From: Phascolarctos cinereus
Lineage: Eukaryota > Chordata > Mammalia > Diprotodontia > Phascolarctidae
NCBI RefSeq assembly: GCF_002099425.1
Contig: NW_018344337.1
Span: 434,001 to 498,000, forward strand
Direction: 5' to 3'
Length of the DNA: 64,000 nucleotides
The notes under the pieces are model-generated. The model saw only the letters and a list, made by a program, of their open reading frames with translations, made no database searches and had not been told where the DNA came from. Positions within the stretch are counted from its first letter, which is position 1. The number at the start of each line of letters is the position of its first letter. Made by a program: the position numbers and the translations under genes. This document shows, in pieces, positions 43,320 to 56,824 of the stretch.

Positions 43320-44905
43320 TTTTGTTTTTGTATTATCTAGATTTTTTTTTTCCTGTATCCTTCCCTCTAATCCCTGCCAGATATATCTGGCTCTACTGGC
43401 TTCACTTTGTCTTTCCATGATTTTCTGTATTCATAAAATTTATCATTTATTATAGAATGGTAATACTGAATTATATTTATATATCACAATTTGTTTAATC
43501 ATTGCCCAATCAGTGGATAGGTGATCTATTTTTTCCTCAGTTCTTGCTACCACAAAAAGTTTACGCAAAAAAAAAAAATTAAGTGTACATGAAACCTTTC
43601 TTTTTGTCAATGATCTCCTTGGGACATATTATTAATAGTAGAAACTAGATCAAAGGATAAAGACATTTTAGTAAATTTATTTGCAACATTCTAAATTGCT
43701 TTCAAGAATTGTTTTTATTAGTTCACACCTTGGAATATGTGCCCGACTTTCCACAATTCCTCTAACATTGAGTGTTCTCATCTTTTGTCATCTTTGACAA
43801 TTTGTGGGTGCTTCTTAGAACTGTTTTGATTTATATTTCTCTTATTATGAATAATGTGGAGCATTCTTGCCATATGATTGTTAATATTGTGCAGTTCTTC
43901 CTTTGAGAGCTTTATATATCCTTTGCCACTTAGCTTCTTGGGAATTGCTTTTGGTCTTATGTATTTCTGTCAGTTCTCTAAAAATCTAGATTATCAAATC
44001 CTTATCAGAGATATTTGATGAAAAGATTTTGCTAGTCATCCTCTTCCTTATTTATCCTAGGTGTGTTGATTTTGTTTCTGTAAAAGTTTTTGACTTTCAC
44101 GTAAGCAAAATTATCTGTTTTTATCTTCTGTAATTGCCTCTTTCCTTTGTTCGGTTGTGTATCCTTTTCTAATCCATAGATGTGAAATGTATATGATCTT
44201 CTTTTCTGATTTTTATGGTATGATCTGTAAAATTCAGGTCATGTGTCCATTTGAATTTATTGTGAAATATGGTGAAAGATGGCCTGAGTATAATTTCCTT
44301 TAGATTCCATTCCAGTTTTTCCCGGTAGTCCTTAATCAAATAGGGAATTCATTCTTCAGTAATTTATGTTTTCAAGGATTATTGAACACTGAGTTACTGA
44401 GTTCACTTATTTCTGATCCTTCTTCAAGAATTCTGATCCATTTATCTGTTTTTATACTTTTTAACAGGTACAAAAATGTTTTGGTTATTACTTCTATATT
44501 AATATGTAGTTTGATGTCTGGTAATGCCATTCTCTACCAGTTCTTACCTTTGTTTCCCCTATTATTTCTTTTGAAAATCTTTTGTTCTTCCAAATGAATT
44601 TTATCATTATTTTAGCTATCTCTAAAATGTATGCCTTTAGAAGTTTGGTTGTAGAATTAAATCTGGAAATTAACTTTGCTAACATTGTCATTGTTTTCTA
44701 TTATTATATTGGCATGGTGTATCCCTGACATTGAATATTCCTCTAGCTGTTTAAGTGGATCTATTTCTTTAAGGAACATTTTGTAATTGAATCTAAACAA
44801 ATTTTGTATGTACTGTGGTAGACCAACTTCCAAATTCTTGTGCATTTTATAATTATTTTGAATTCTTCCATATCTGTTATTGACTCCTAGATTTTTTTTG
44901 TTCCT
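43320..44905 (-). mobile_element. Ancient L1 ORF2 (3' half)
   Basis: Highly diverged minus-strand ORF2: C-terminal region (43480-43900), 'accatgaacccatttttgac'-type block (about 44200-44300), and the 'NKIHLEEQK' region (about 44580-44610). Far older than the L1s at 46.8-59 kb. Interrupted at 44906-45640 and continued at 45745. Confidence 0.7.
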
Positions 44906-44919
44906 ATAAAAGAATGCCA

Positions 44920-45560
44920 TGGGGGCGGGGAGGGGGGGACAGAGCCAAGACAGTGGAATAAAAGCAGTGAATTGCTTGAACTCTCCCCCAAACTTCCAAA
45001 TACCTATAAAAATGACTCCAAACAAATTCTGGAGCAGCAGAACCCACGAAAAGACAGAGTGAAACAAATTTCCAACCCAAGACAACCTGGAAAGTTGACA
45101 GGAAAGGTCTGTTGTGCTGGGTTGGGAGAGGAGCTTAGGTCAGTGTGGGCCGCACAGGCAAAGTTGAGGCCCCAGCAAAACTGGAGCAGGCCTCAGGGGA
45201 CTGAATCACAGGACAGCTATGATGGTTTCCAGACTTCTCAACCAGCAAACACCAAAGACAACTTAGAAGGGCAGTGGGAAAGGTCTGTTGGACCTGGGTG
45301 GGAGAGGAGCATGGTCCTGTCCCAGCCCTGGTGCAGCCTTGGCATGAGGCCACATTGCAGTGATTACTTCTAGAGCTCTCAGCCCACAGATGTAGAGGAT
45401 CAAGCAGCTAATCAGAGGGGCAGTGCAAAGATCTCTTTGTTGGTGCTGAGGCAGGATTCTCCAAGATGAAGGAGCATATTCCTGGAATATTTGGGCAATC
45501 TCGTCTATCAGCCTTATCTTTCAGAGATTGGCTGAGTGGCCTACAGGGGCTGGTCCTTGA
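44920..45560 (+). mobile_element. L1 5'UTR fragment with tandem ~177-bp units
   Basis: G-rich start and L1 5'-end signature 'agagccaagacagtggaata'. Unit starts recur at 45080 (gacaacctggaaagttgaca), 45257 (gacaacttagaagggcagtg) and, weaker, about 45399. The sequence then ends without reaching ORF1. Oriented against the ancient L1 that flanks it. Confidence 0.7.
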
Positions 45561-45744
45561 CTGAGGAAATAAAGGGGAAAAAAACCTTAATCTTAATTTA
45601 ATTAATTGGTTATTAATATAATAGAAAAATAATCATTTCTCTCCATGGCTGAGGCTGTATCTGAACTCAGGTTTTCTAGACTCCTAGAACATTAAATGAT
45701 CTACATGTCTTTTTATGATAAAAAAAAATTTGTTTATGCCTATA

Positions 45745-46110
<366 letters not shown>

Positions 46111-46221
46111 TCTTCTATTTTTTGCATCATCATAATTATATTCTTCAGTATCCCTACCTTTCCCACTCCCAGAGAAACAGGTTATATAAAAGTAATATTT
46201 TTTTTTTAAGAGGAGGCAGGA

Positions 46222-46450
46222 AGGAATAGGAATAAACATTTATAAAGTGCCTACTCTGTGCCAAGGTATTTACAAATATTATCTCATTTTATCCTCATAA
46301 CCACCCTGGGAGGAAGGTGTTGTTATTATGCCCATTTAACAGTTGAGGAATATGAGGCAAACAGAGATTAAGTGACTTTTCCAGACACACAATTGTTAAG
46401 TGTATGATACCATATTTCAACTCAGGTCTTCCTGACTCTAGCAGACAAAT
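46222..46450 (-). mobile_element. MIR SINE, nearly complete
   Basis: Reverse MIR order: 'cctactctgtgccaaggtat', 'ttatctcattttatcctcat', 'aaccaccctgggaggaaggt', 'gaggcaaacagagattaagt' and 'tcaactcaggtcttcctgac'. Inserted within the ancient L1. Confidence 0.8.
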
Positions 46451-46489
46451 TGTTGACTGCTTGAGAACATTTTTATTTTTAATTTTAAA

Positions 46490-46790
46490 CCAATTTTCAT
46501 TAATGATATTAGTTTATAGTTCTCTTTGTTTGCTGTATCTTTACTTGGTTTAGGTAGCGTAATTGCTTTATAAAAGGAGCTGAAATGTAATACATTTATT
46601 TGGTATTAGTATGGATATTTTACATTTTTGCAAGTAATGCTCCATTTATTTAGGATTCTATGCTATATTGTGGTATAACTGGGTATAGTAATCTGATAAT
46701 TTTTCTTATTTCTTTACTTTTGTTTGTGATTTTACTTTGTTCATTTTTCATTTTGCTGATTTGATTTTCTGCCCTTTTCTTTTTTTGTTG
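46490..46790 (-). mobile_element. Ancient L1 ORF2, further fragment
   Basis: 'ttaatgatattagtttatag' and 'cttggtttaggtagcgtaat' correspond to the ORF2 palm region in reverse. Continues the element from 43320-46110. Confidence 0.55.
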
Positions 46791-48410
46791 TTCTTTTTTA
46801 TAGTATTTATTTTTCCAATCACATAAAAAGCAAGTTTTACATTCATTTTTTTAAGAGTTTGAGTTCCAAATTTTCTCCCTTTTCCATGTACCCCTTCCTA
46901 AGACAGAAAGCAACTTGATATAGGTTATATATGTGTAATCATGTAAAACATATTTCCATATAAGTCATATTATGAAAGAAGAAACAGGCCAAAACAAAAA
47001 ACATGAAAAAAATAAAATAAAAATAGCATGCTTTGATCTGTATTCAGACTCCATCAGTTCTTTTTCTAGATATGAATAGCATTTTTCATCATGAGTCCTT
47101 GGGAATTGTCTTGGATCATTGTATTGCTGAGAATAGCTAACTCATTCATAGTTGATCATTGCACGATGTTGCTGTTGTTGTGTACAAAGTTCTACTGCCT
47201 CTGCTCACTTCAGTTTGTGTCAGCTCAAGTTAAGTTTTTCAAGGTTTTCCCAAAAGCTACCTGCTCATCATTTCTTTGTAGCACAATAACATTCCCTTAC
47301 ATTGATATACCACAGTTTCTTCAGTCATTTCCCTAATTGATGGGTATCCCCTAAATTTCTAATTCCTTGCCACCACAAAAAGAGCTGCCATAAAATTTCT
47401 GTACAAGTAGGTGCTTTCCCCCTGTTTTTGATCTTTTTTGGGATACAGACCTAGTGGTGGTATGGTTGGAACAAAGGTATGTATAGTTTGATTGCCCTTT
47501 GAACAGAGTTCCAAATTGCTCTCCAGAATGATTGGATCAGTTAGCAACTCTACCAACAGTGCACTAATGCCCCAATTTTCCCACATCTCCTCCACCATTT
47601 ATCATTTTCCTTTTCTTTAATATTGGCCGATCTTACAGATGTGTGGTGGTACCTCGGAATGTGCATTTCTCAAATCAGTAGTTATCTATAACAATTTTCT
47701 CATGTGACTATAGTAGCTTTGTTTCTTCATATGAAAACTACCTCTTCATCTCCTCTGACTATTTGTCAATTCAGGAATGGATTGTGTTCTTATAAATTTG
47801 ACTCAGTTCTTTATATATTTGAGAAATGATGTCTTTATTAGAGACATTTGCTACAAAATTTTTGCCCTTTTTTTGCTTTCCTTTTAATCTTGGTTACATT
47901 GGTTTTATTAGTACAAAACCTTTTTAATTTATTATAATTAAAATTATCCATTTTATATCTTGTAGTGCCCTCTATCTCTTGTTTGGCCATAAATTCTTTT
48001 CTTCCTTATTGATCTGACAGGTAAACCAATCCTTGCTCCCCTAATTTGCTGATGGTATCATCTTTTATAGTTAAATCAGATACCCATTTTGACTTATCTT
48101 AATATACAGTATAAAATGTTGGTTTATACCTAGTTTCTGCCATACCATTTTTCAGTTTTCCCAACAGTTTTTTTTTCAAATAGTGACTTCTTGTCCCAGG
48201 AGCTGAGGTCTTTGGGTTTATCAAACACTAGATTACAATGTGCATATACTACTGTGTCTTATGTACCTTATCTATTCCATTGATATACCACCCTATTTCT
48301 TAGCAAGTAGCAGACAGTTTTTATGATTACTGCTTTTATAGTATAGTCTGATACAGCTAGGCCACCTCTATTTGTATTTTTTCCCTAATTCTCTTGATGT
48401 TCTTGAACTT

Positions 48411-48478
48411 TTGTTCTTCCAGATGAATTTTGTTATAGAACAAGAAAAAATGATAACAAAATTCATCTGGAAGAACAA
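48411..48478. repeat. Perfect 26-bp inverted repeat with 16-nt loop
   Basis: Left arm 48411-48436 is the exact reverse complement of right arm 48453-48478. Both arms are the ORF2 'NKIHLEEQ' segment. The loop is 48437-48452. Confidence 0.98.
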
Positions 48479-48690
48479 ATAATTAACTGCTTTAGCAAAG
48501 TTGCAAGACAAAAAATGAACACAGAAATCATCAGTATTTCTACATATTACTGACCAGGTCCAGCAGCAAGAGAGAGAAAGAGAAATTCCACTAAAACAAA
48601 CAAAAAAACCCCAACAAACTGTAGACAATATGAAGTACTTGGGAATCTACCTGCTAAAGCAAACTTAGGAAATAAATGGTCATAGTTACA
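48437..48690 (+). mobile_element. Inverted ~250-bp segment of L1 ORF2 inside the outer L1
   Basis: From 48479 the plus strand reads ORF2 thumb sequence ('ctgctttagcaaagttgcaa', 'gaagtacttgggaatctacc'), while both flanks read ORF2 on the minus strand. The segment corresponds to copy 1 about 25395-25620. Confidence 0.85.
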
Positions 48691-50703
48691 AAATTTTTCA
48701 TGAGATTTATGTGGCTTTATTTTATGTCCTGTAACATTGCTAAAGTTGTTAATTATTTCAAATTCTTTTTGTTTTTACATGATTCTCTAGGATTCTCTAA
48801 GTACACCATCATATCATTTGCAAACAGTGATAGCTTTCTTTCCTCATTACTTATTATAATTCCTTCATTTTCTTTTTCTTCTCTTATTTCTATAGTTAAC
48901 ATTTCTGGTACAATATTGAATAATAGTGTTGATGATGGGCATCCTTGTTTCACTCCTGATGTTATTGGGAAGGCTTCTATCTTATCTCCATTTCAAATAG
49001 TGCCTGCTGATAGTTGTAGATAGATATTTATCATTTTAAGGAAAGTTACGTTTATTCCTGTGCTCCCTAGTGTTGTGTTTTTTTTTAATTAGGAATGGGT
49101 GCTGTGTTTTATAAAAAGCTTTTTCTCCATCAGTTGAGATAACCATATGATTTTGTTTGTTCTTTTTTTCTAATTGATTAGTTATACTGGTTTTAATTGG
49201 TTAGTTATACTGATAATTTTCCTAATGTTGAACCAACCCTGCATTGCTGGTATAACTTCCACCTAGTCATAGTGTATAATCTTTGTGATATATTGCTATA
49301 ATTTCTTTGCCATTATTTTATTTAAATTTTGCATCAGTAGGGACATTGATCTATAGTTTTCTTTCTTTTTCTTAACTCTTCCTGGATTAGGTATCAGTAC
49401 AATATTCATGTTGTTAGAGGAATTTCTTAGGGTGCCTTCTTTGCTTATTTTTGCCAACAATTTATATAGTATTGGGATAAATTGTCCTTTTAAATATTTG
49501 GTAGAATGTATTTATGAACCTATCTGGCCCTAGGGATTTTTTCTTAAGGAGTTGACTGATGGCTTGTTTAATTTCTTTTTCTAAGATAGGGTTATTTAAG
49601 TATTCTATTTCCTCTTCTGTTAACCTGGGCAATTTATGTTTTTGTAAATATTAATCAATTTTGCTCAGATTGTCACATTTATTGGGATATAATTAGTCAA
49701 AATAGTTCCTAATAGTTGCTTTAATTTCTCTTCATTGGTTGTGAGTTCACTCTTTTCATTTTTGATACTGGTAATTTGGTTTTCTTTCTTTTTTTAAATC
49801 AAATTTGCCAATGATTTATCTAATTGGTTTTTTCATAAAACCAGCTCCTCTTTTTTAATTATTAGCTAGCTAGTTTTTTTAAACTTTAAATTTTATTAAT
49901 CTCACCTTCGGTTTTCAGTTTTTCAATATCTTGTTTAATTGGAGATTTTTAATTGATTCTTTTTCTGTCTTTTTTAGTTACATGCCAAATCCATTGATCT
50001 GTTCTTTCTGTTTTATTGATGTAAATATTTAGAGATGTAGATTTTCCCCTAAGTACTACTTTGATTTCATCTCATAAATTTTGGTGGGCTGTCTCATTGT
50101 TGTCATACTCTTTAATAAAATTATTGACTGTTTCAATGATTTGTTCTTTGATCCACTCATTCTTTAGGATTAGATTATTAAGTTTCCAATTAATTTTTAA
50201 TCTATTTTTCTACTGCCCTTCATTGAATATAATTTTATTTTATTATGATATGAAGAGGATACATTTAATATTTCTGTCTTTCTACATTTGATAGTGAAGT
50301 TTTTGTGCCCTAATACACAGTCAATTTTTGCATACATGTCATGTACTACTGAGAAAAGGGTATATTCTTTTCTTTCCTCATTCAGTTTTCTCTAGAGTCT
50401 GTCATATCTTCTAACTTTTCTAAAATTCTATTCACCTCCTTAACTTCTTTCTTGTGTATTTTGTAGTTAGATGTATCTAGCTCTGAGAGCAGAAAGTTGA
50501 AGTCCTCCACTAGTATAATTTTATTATCTTTTTCCTCTAGTAACTCACTTATCTTTAAGAATTTCATTTTATACCACTTTATTCATATATGTTTAGCATT
50601 AATATTGCTTCATTGTCTATGGTAACTTTTAGCATCATGTATTTTCCCATCTTATCTATTTTAATTAGATCTATTTTGGCTTTGCTTTGTCTGAGATCAG
50701 GAT

Positions 50704-51610
50704 TGCTTTTTTCTTTTTTTTCTGTTAAATTAACCAAAGATTTATCTGTTTTATTGGCTTTTTCATAAGCCCAACTCTTTATTGACAAATCTTATTAGTT
50801 CAATAGTTTTCTTAATTTCAATTTTATTAACTTCTCCTTTGGTTTTCTGTATTTCTAATTTGGTGTTTAATTGAGGATTTTTAATTTGTTCTTTTTCTGT
50901 TTTTTAATTGTATACCCAGTTCATTGATCTCCTCTTTCTCTATTTTATTCATGTAACCATTTAGAGATATAAAACTTCCCCTAAGAGCTGTTTTCACTGC
51001 ATCCCATAAGTTTTGGTATGTTGTCTCATTATTGTCATTCTCTTGGATGAAGTTATTGTTTCTATGATTTGTTGTTTGACCCACTGATTCTTTAGGATTA
51101 GATTATTAGCCTTTCCTTTCACTTTCTTAGGTTCCTTTCAGGATGTTTGGCTGCTGTTGCCTCTTTCTCCTCCTGAGGCTTTCCTTCTTGGAACTATGCG
51201 TTCCACACTTTTTCTGAGGCAACGGGAAACTGCCATGTGGTGGTTTTCCAAGTCGATTTCCACTTGTTCCCCTGCACGTACTGAGACACTCGGGGGTCCT
51301 GCTGTGGGTGCTTGCCTGCTCCACCACCTGGATTTCAGGATCTCTCCCTGGTGTGCCGAGATGGGGCTTTCTGCTATCTTGCTGGGACACCTCCTGTTCT
51401 TTATTCCTCTCTTTCCCCCAGGGCAAGAAGTGTCTTTCCCATTAATCCCTCAACTTCCAGGGCTATAGGACTGTTGCACCCTGTCTTTCTACTGGTTCAG
51501 CTATTCCAGGGTTTTTCCTGGGGCAATATTTTCTGGCCTTTCAGAGGTTAATAAGGGACAGTGAGAGTGATTTACTTCATAGTCGCCATTTTGGCTTCAG
51601 GAAGTGGAAC
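50704..51610 (-). mobile_element. Internally deleted L1 (5'UTR joined to ORF2 linker) with target duplication
   Basis: 51108-51600 is L1 5'UTR in reverse, ending at the 5' signature (reverse of 'tcctgaagccaaaatggcga'). It is joined directly to ORF2 linker sequence 50704-51107 (equivalent to copy 1 about 24040-24410). The 3' end falls in the A-rich ORF2 stretch (reverse 'ttttttctttttttt'). A duplication tgagat(c/a)aggattgct flanks it at 50692-50707 and 51612-51627. ORF1, the endonuclease domain and everything after the linker are absent. Confidence 0.85.
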
Positions 51611-53062
51611 TTGAGATAAGGATTGCTATCCCTGCTTTTTTTTTTAACTTCAGCTGAAGCATAATATATTCTGCTTCAGTCCCTTAATTTTATTCTGTGT
51701 GTGTCTCTCTGCTTCAAATGTGTTTCTTGTAAACAGCATATTGTAGGATTCAATTTTTTTTTAATCCACTATGCTATTTATTTCCATTTTATGGGTGAGA
51801 TCATCATACTGACGTTTACAGTTATGATTACTGTGTATTTCTTTCCATCCCACTTTTCCTTCCTTTTATCCTTTTCTCTCTCCTTTTCTTCTTCACTCAT
51901 ATTTTGCTTCTGACCACTGCCTCCCCTAATATATCCACCCTTCTGTCAGTCTCCTACCCCTTTTTGTATCCCCTTCCCCTTTTACTTCCATATAGGATAA
52001 GGAAGATTTTTCCACTCAACTGATTGAGCCAGTTCTAAAGTAATTAAGGTCAAGTGATATCCACTGCTGCCACCCATCTTTACCTCCAGTGTAACAGGCC
52101 TTTTGCACCTCTTCATGTAAAATAATTTACCCTGTTCTACCTCTTCCTTCCTTCTGTTCCTAGTGTAATTCTCTTTCTTACCTCTTAATTTTTTATATCA
52201 TCCCCTTAAATTCACTCTGTACCCAAATCCACTGTCTGTATGTACTCCTTATAATTGCACTAATAGTGATAGAATTCTTAAGAGTGATGAATATCCTTTC
52301 CCCATTTAGGGATGCAAACAGTTTAACTTTAGTAAATCCATTATGTTTTCTCTTTCCTTTTTACCTTTTTATGCTTCTTTTGAGACTTGTATTTGGAAAC
52401 CAGATATTTTTCATTAGTTTGGACCTTTTCATCAGGAAAGCTTGGAAGTCCTTTGTTTTATTGAGTGATGACTTTTTTCCTCAGTTTCACTAGGTAGGTG
52501 ATTCTTGGTCAAAATTCTTGCTCTTTTGCCTTCTGGAATATCATATTTTATTCCCTCCAGTGCTTTAATGTAAAGCTGCTAATTCCTATATAATCCTAAC
52601 CATGACTCCATGATATTTGGATTGTTTCTTTCTGGCTGCATGTAGTAGTTTTTCCTTGACTTGGGAGTTCCGGAATTTGGCTATAATGTTCCTGGGAGTT
52701 TTCATTTTGGGATCTCTTTCAGTAGATAATTTATGGATTCTTTGAATATCTATGTTACCCTCTGGTTCTAGGATTTTGGAACAGTTTTTTGGGATAATTT
52801 CTTGAAGTAAGCTGATCCTTTTGATCATGGCTTTTAGGTTATCCAATAATTCCTAAGTTATCACTCCTAGATCTCTTTTCCAGGTCAATTGTTTTTCCAA
52901 TGAAATATTTCACATTTTCTTCTATTTTTGTTATTCTTTCACTTTTGTTTGATTGATTCTAGATATATCATAGAGTTGTTAGCTTATTCTAGTCTAATTC
53001 TAATTTTTAAAATGTTATTGTCTTCAGTTAGCTTTTTTACCTCCTTTTATATTTGGCCAATA

Positions 53063-53759
53063 TTTTTAAAAAAATTTTTTTTATTTATTTTGATTTATCA
53101 GTAATCACTTCCGTATGCTTTTGAGTTTAAAATTTTTCTCCCCCTTCCTCCCCGCCACCCCCCCCAAGATGGCACACAATCTGATATAGGCTATACATTT
53201 ACATTCCTATTAAACTTATTTTCACATTAGTGATGTTGTAAAGTAAAAATTAAAACCAATAGGAGGAACCTTCAGAAAAAGGAAACAAAACTCAACAGAA
53301 GAGAAAAAAAATAGCAATTCTGCTTCCATAGTTCTTTCTGTGGATGTGGGTAGCATTTTCCATCACAAGGCCTTTGGAGATATCTTAGATCCTTGTATTG
53401 CTGGAAAGGGTTAAGTTTATCAATATTAGTCATCACACAACGTGGCTGTTATTGTGTACAACGTTCTCTTGATTCTGCTCACTTCACTTAGCATCAGACC
53501 ATACAAGTCTTTCCAGGTTTTTCTAAAGTCAGCCTGTTCATCATTTCTTATAGCACAATAGTATTCCATTACATTCATATACCACAACTTGCTCAGCCAT
53601 TCCCCAATTGATGGGCATTCTCTCAATTTCCAATGCTTTGCTACCACAAAAAGAGCTGCTATAATATTTTTGTACATGTGGGTCCTTTTCCCATTTGTAT
53701 GATCTTTTTGGGATACAGCCCTAGAAGTGTTATTGCTGGGTCAAAGGGTGTGCACATTT
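53063..53759 (-). mobile_element. 5'-truncated L1 inserted in the outer L1 ORF1 (left part)
   Basis: 3'UTR with pyrimidine-rich reverse G-tract (53138-53168), ORF2 end and carboxy-terminal region ('aagagctgctataatatttt'). Continues at 56825-56993 after the HAL1. Target duplication ttggccaata(c)tttttaa at about 53053 and 56994. Confidence 0.9.
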
Positions 53760-54607
53760 CATTTTATTTTTTTAATATACATTTATTTATTTTTAGTTTT
53801 CAACATTTACTTCCACACGATTTTGAGTTTCAAATTTTCACCCCATCTCACCCCTCCCCCCACCCCAGTACGGCATGCATTCTGAATACCCTTCCCCTAG
53901 TCTGCCCTCTCTTCTATCTCTGCCCCCCCTTCTCTTATCACCTTCCCCTTCTATTTTCCTGTAGGTCAGCATAGACTTCTGTACCCCATTTCCTATATTT
54001 CTTATTTCCCAGTTGCATGTGAAAATATGTTTTTTAAACATGTGTTTTTAAAACTTTGGGTTCCAGATTTTCTCCCTTCCACCCTTCCCACCCACCCTCA
54101 TTGAAAAGGCAAGGAACTCAATATAGGTTATACATGTGCAGTTATGCAAAACACTTCCATAGTAGACATGTTGTGAAAAACTACCTCTATTTCCCTTAAT
54201 ACTGTCCTGCCCCCCCACTTATTCTATTCTTTCTTTTAACCCTGTCCCTTCTCAGAACTATTTGCTTCTGATTACCCCCTTTCCCAGTCTGCCCTCCTCT
54301 CTATCAACCCCCTGCTCTCTTGTCCATTTCCCCCCTATTTTCCTGTAGGGTAAGACAGATTTCCATACCCAACTGAATGTGTATGTTATTCCCTCCTTAA
54401 GCCAAATCCTATGAGAATAAGATTCACTCATTCCCTCTCACCTTCCCCTGTTTCCCCTTCACTGTAAGAGCTTTTTCTTTTCTGTTTTTTTTTGTGAGAT
54501 AATTTGCCCCATTCTACCTCTCCCTTTCTTCTTCTCCTAGTATAATCCTCTCTCATCCCTTAATTTTATTTTCCAGATATGACCCCTTAATCTTCAACCC
54601 ACCCTGT

Positions 54608-54730
<123 letters not shown>

Positions 54731-54866
54731 TACATATAATTTTTCCCTCCAACTACCCTAATACTGACAAAGGTCTCATGAGTTATAAATATCATCTTTC
54801 CATGCAGGAATGTAAACAGTTCAACCTTAATAAGTCTCTTATGATTTCTCTTTCCTGTTTACCTCT

Positions 54867-55941
54867 TCATGTTCCACTTGAGTCTTGTATTTGAAAGTCA
54901 AATTTTCTATTCAGCTCTGGTCTTTTCATCAAGAATGCTTGAAAGTCCTCTATTTCACTGAATGACCATTTTTCCCCTGAAGGATTATACTCAGTTTTGT
55001 TGGGTAAGTGATTCTTGGTTGTAATCCTATCTCCTTTGCCCTCATGAATATTATATTCCATGCCATGCAGACCTTTAATGTAGAAGCTGCTAGATCTTGT
55101 GTTATCCTGATTGTGTTTCCACAGTACTTGAATTGTTTCTTTCTGGCGCTTGTAATATTTCTCCTTGACCTGGGAACTCTGGAATTTGGCTACAATATTC
55201 CTAGGAGTTTTCCTTTGGGGATCTCTTTCAGGAGGAGATTGTGGATTCTTTCAATTTCTATTTTGCCCTCTGGTTCTAAAATATCAGGGCAGTTTTCCTT
55301 GATAATTTCTTGAAAGATGATGTCTAGGCTCTTTTTTTGATCATGGCTTTCAGATAGTCCAATAATTTTTAAATTCTCTCTCCTGGATCTATTTTCCAGG
55401 TCAGTTGTTTTTCCAATGAGATATTTCACATTGTTCTATTTTTCATTCTTTTGGATTTGTTTTACAGTGTCTTGATTTCTCATAAAGTCACTAGCTTCCA
55501 ATTGCTCTATTCTAATTTTTAAGGAAGTATTTTCTTCAGTAATCTTTTGGACTTCCTTTTCCATTTGGCCAATTTTTCTTTTTAGGGCATTCTTCTCCTC
55601 ATTGGCTTTTTGGACCTCTTTTGCCATGTGGGTTAGGCTATTTTTTAAGGTGTTATTTTCTTCAGTATTTTTTGGGTCTCCTTTAGCAAGCTGTTGACTT
55701 GTTTTTCATGATTTTCTTGCATCACTCTCATTTCTGTTCCAAGTTTTTCCTCTACTTCTCTTACTTGCTTCTTAAAATCCCTTTTGAGCTCTTCCAAGGC
55801 CTGGGACTGATACATACTTTTCTTGGAGGCTTTGGATGTGGGAGCTTTGACTTTCTTGTCTTCTTCTGGTTATATGGTTTGATCTTCTTTGTCACCAAAG
55901 TAAGATAATATAGTCTGACTGTTTTTGCGCTGCTTGCTCAT
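54867..55941 (-). pseudogene. HAL1 ORF1 (L1 ORF1p-like), frameshifted
   Basis: Start MSKQRKNSQT at 55941, coiled coil with heptad-like KANEEKNALKRKIGQMEKE (about 55600), RRM-like part TTDLENRSRRENLKIIGLSE (about 55340-55400), carboxy-terminal FLMKRPELNRKFDFQIQDSS ending at the stop at 54867. About 358 codons with several frame breaks. The family binds RNA, and mobilisation would need ORF2p from an L1 in trans. Confidence 0.8.
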
Positions 55942-56824
55942 GATCCTGGCCAATTACTTGAGTTTTAAACTCTTTGTTAAGGTAAGAGTCTGCTTCCAAT
56001 GTGGAGAATGTGCTGTCCCAAGCTTTGGGGGTTTGTACAGCTTTTTTCAGAGATACTTGTAGGGACCTGTAAATTTTCAATTTTTGCAAGGTGGTATGAT
56101 AAGGGGCGAGGTGTTTATTCCTTTCCTGGCCTGTGCTGTGGTCTGTTAGTGACCACAAGTACTCCTTTCTGTCCTGGAACTGTGAGGAAGGTTTCTTCTC
56201 CACAGCCACTACAAGCTCTACCATGCCAGTGCTCCTCCTTGCCCCAGGACCAAAATCCAGAACTGTGACCCAGATCCAAGCATGGGCAAAGCAAGAGATT
56301 GCTGCCTCAGCACTGACAAAGAGATCCCTGCAATCTCCCTCTGATCAGCCACTCGATTCCCTCTCAGTCTGTGGGCAGGAAGCTCAGGAGTCAGCCACCA
56401 CCCAGGGCCAGGGCTCTATGCTCTGTGCTCTGGAACTGGCTCTGAGACCTAGCTCCACTGTCAGCACTGCAGAAACACACTTTTCCCACTGATCTTCTAA
56501 GTTGTCTTTGGCTTTCGTGGGTTGAAAAGTCTGGACACCACCACAGAGGCCCACGATTCAGTCCTCTGAGTCCTGTTCTAGGTTTGCTGTGGCCTGTGTG
56601 CCCACGCTGCACTGCACTCCACTCCCAGCCTGGCTTGATATATATATATATATATATACCTTTGTGATCAATCATCCAGGTTGTCTTGGGCTGGAAATTT
56701 GCTTCACTCTGTCTTTTTTGTGAGTCCTGCTGCTTTAGAATTTGTTTAGAGCCATTTTTATAGGCATTTTGAGGGGTTTGGGGGAGAGCTGAAGCAAGTC
56801 ACTGCTTTCACTCCGCCATCTTGT

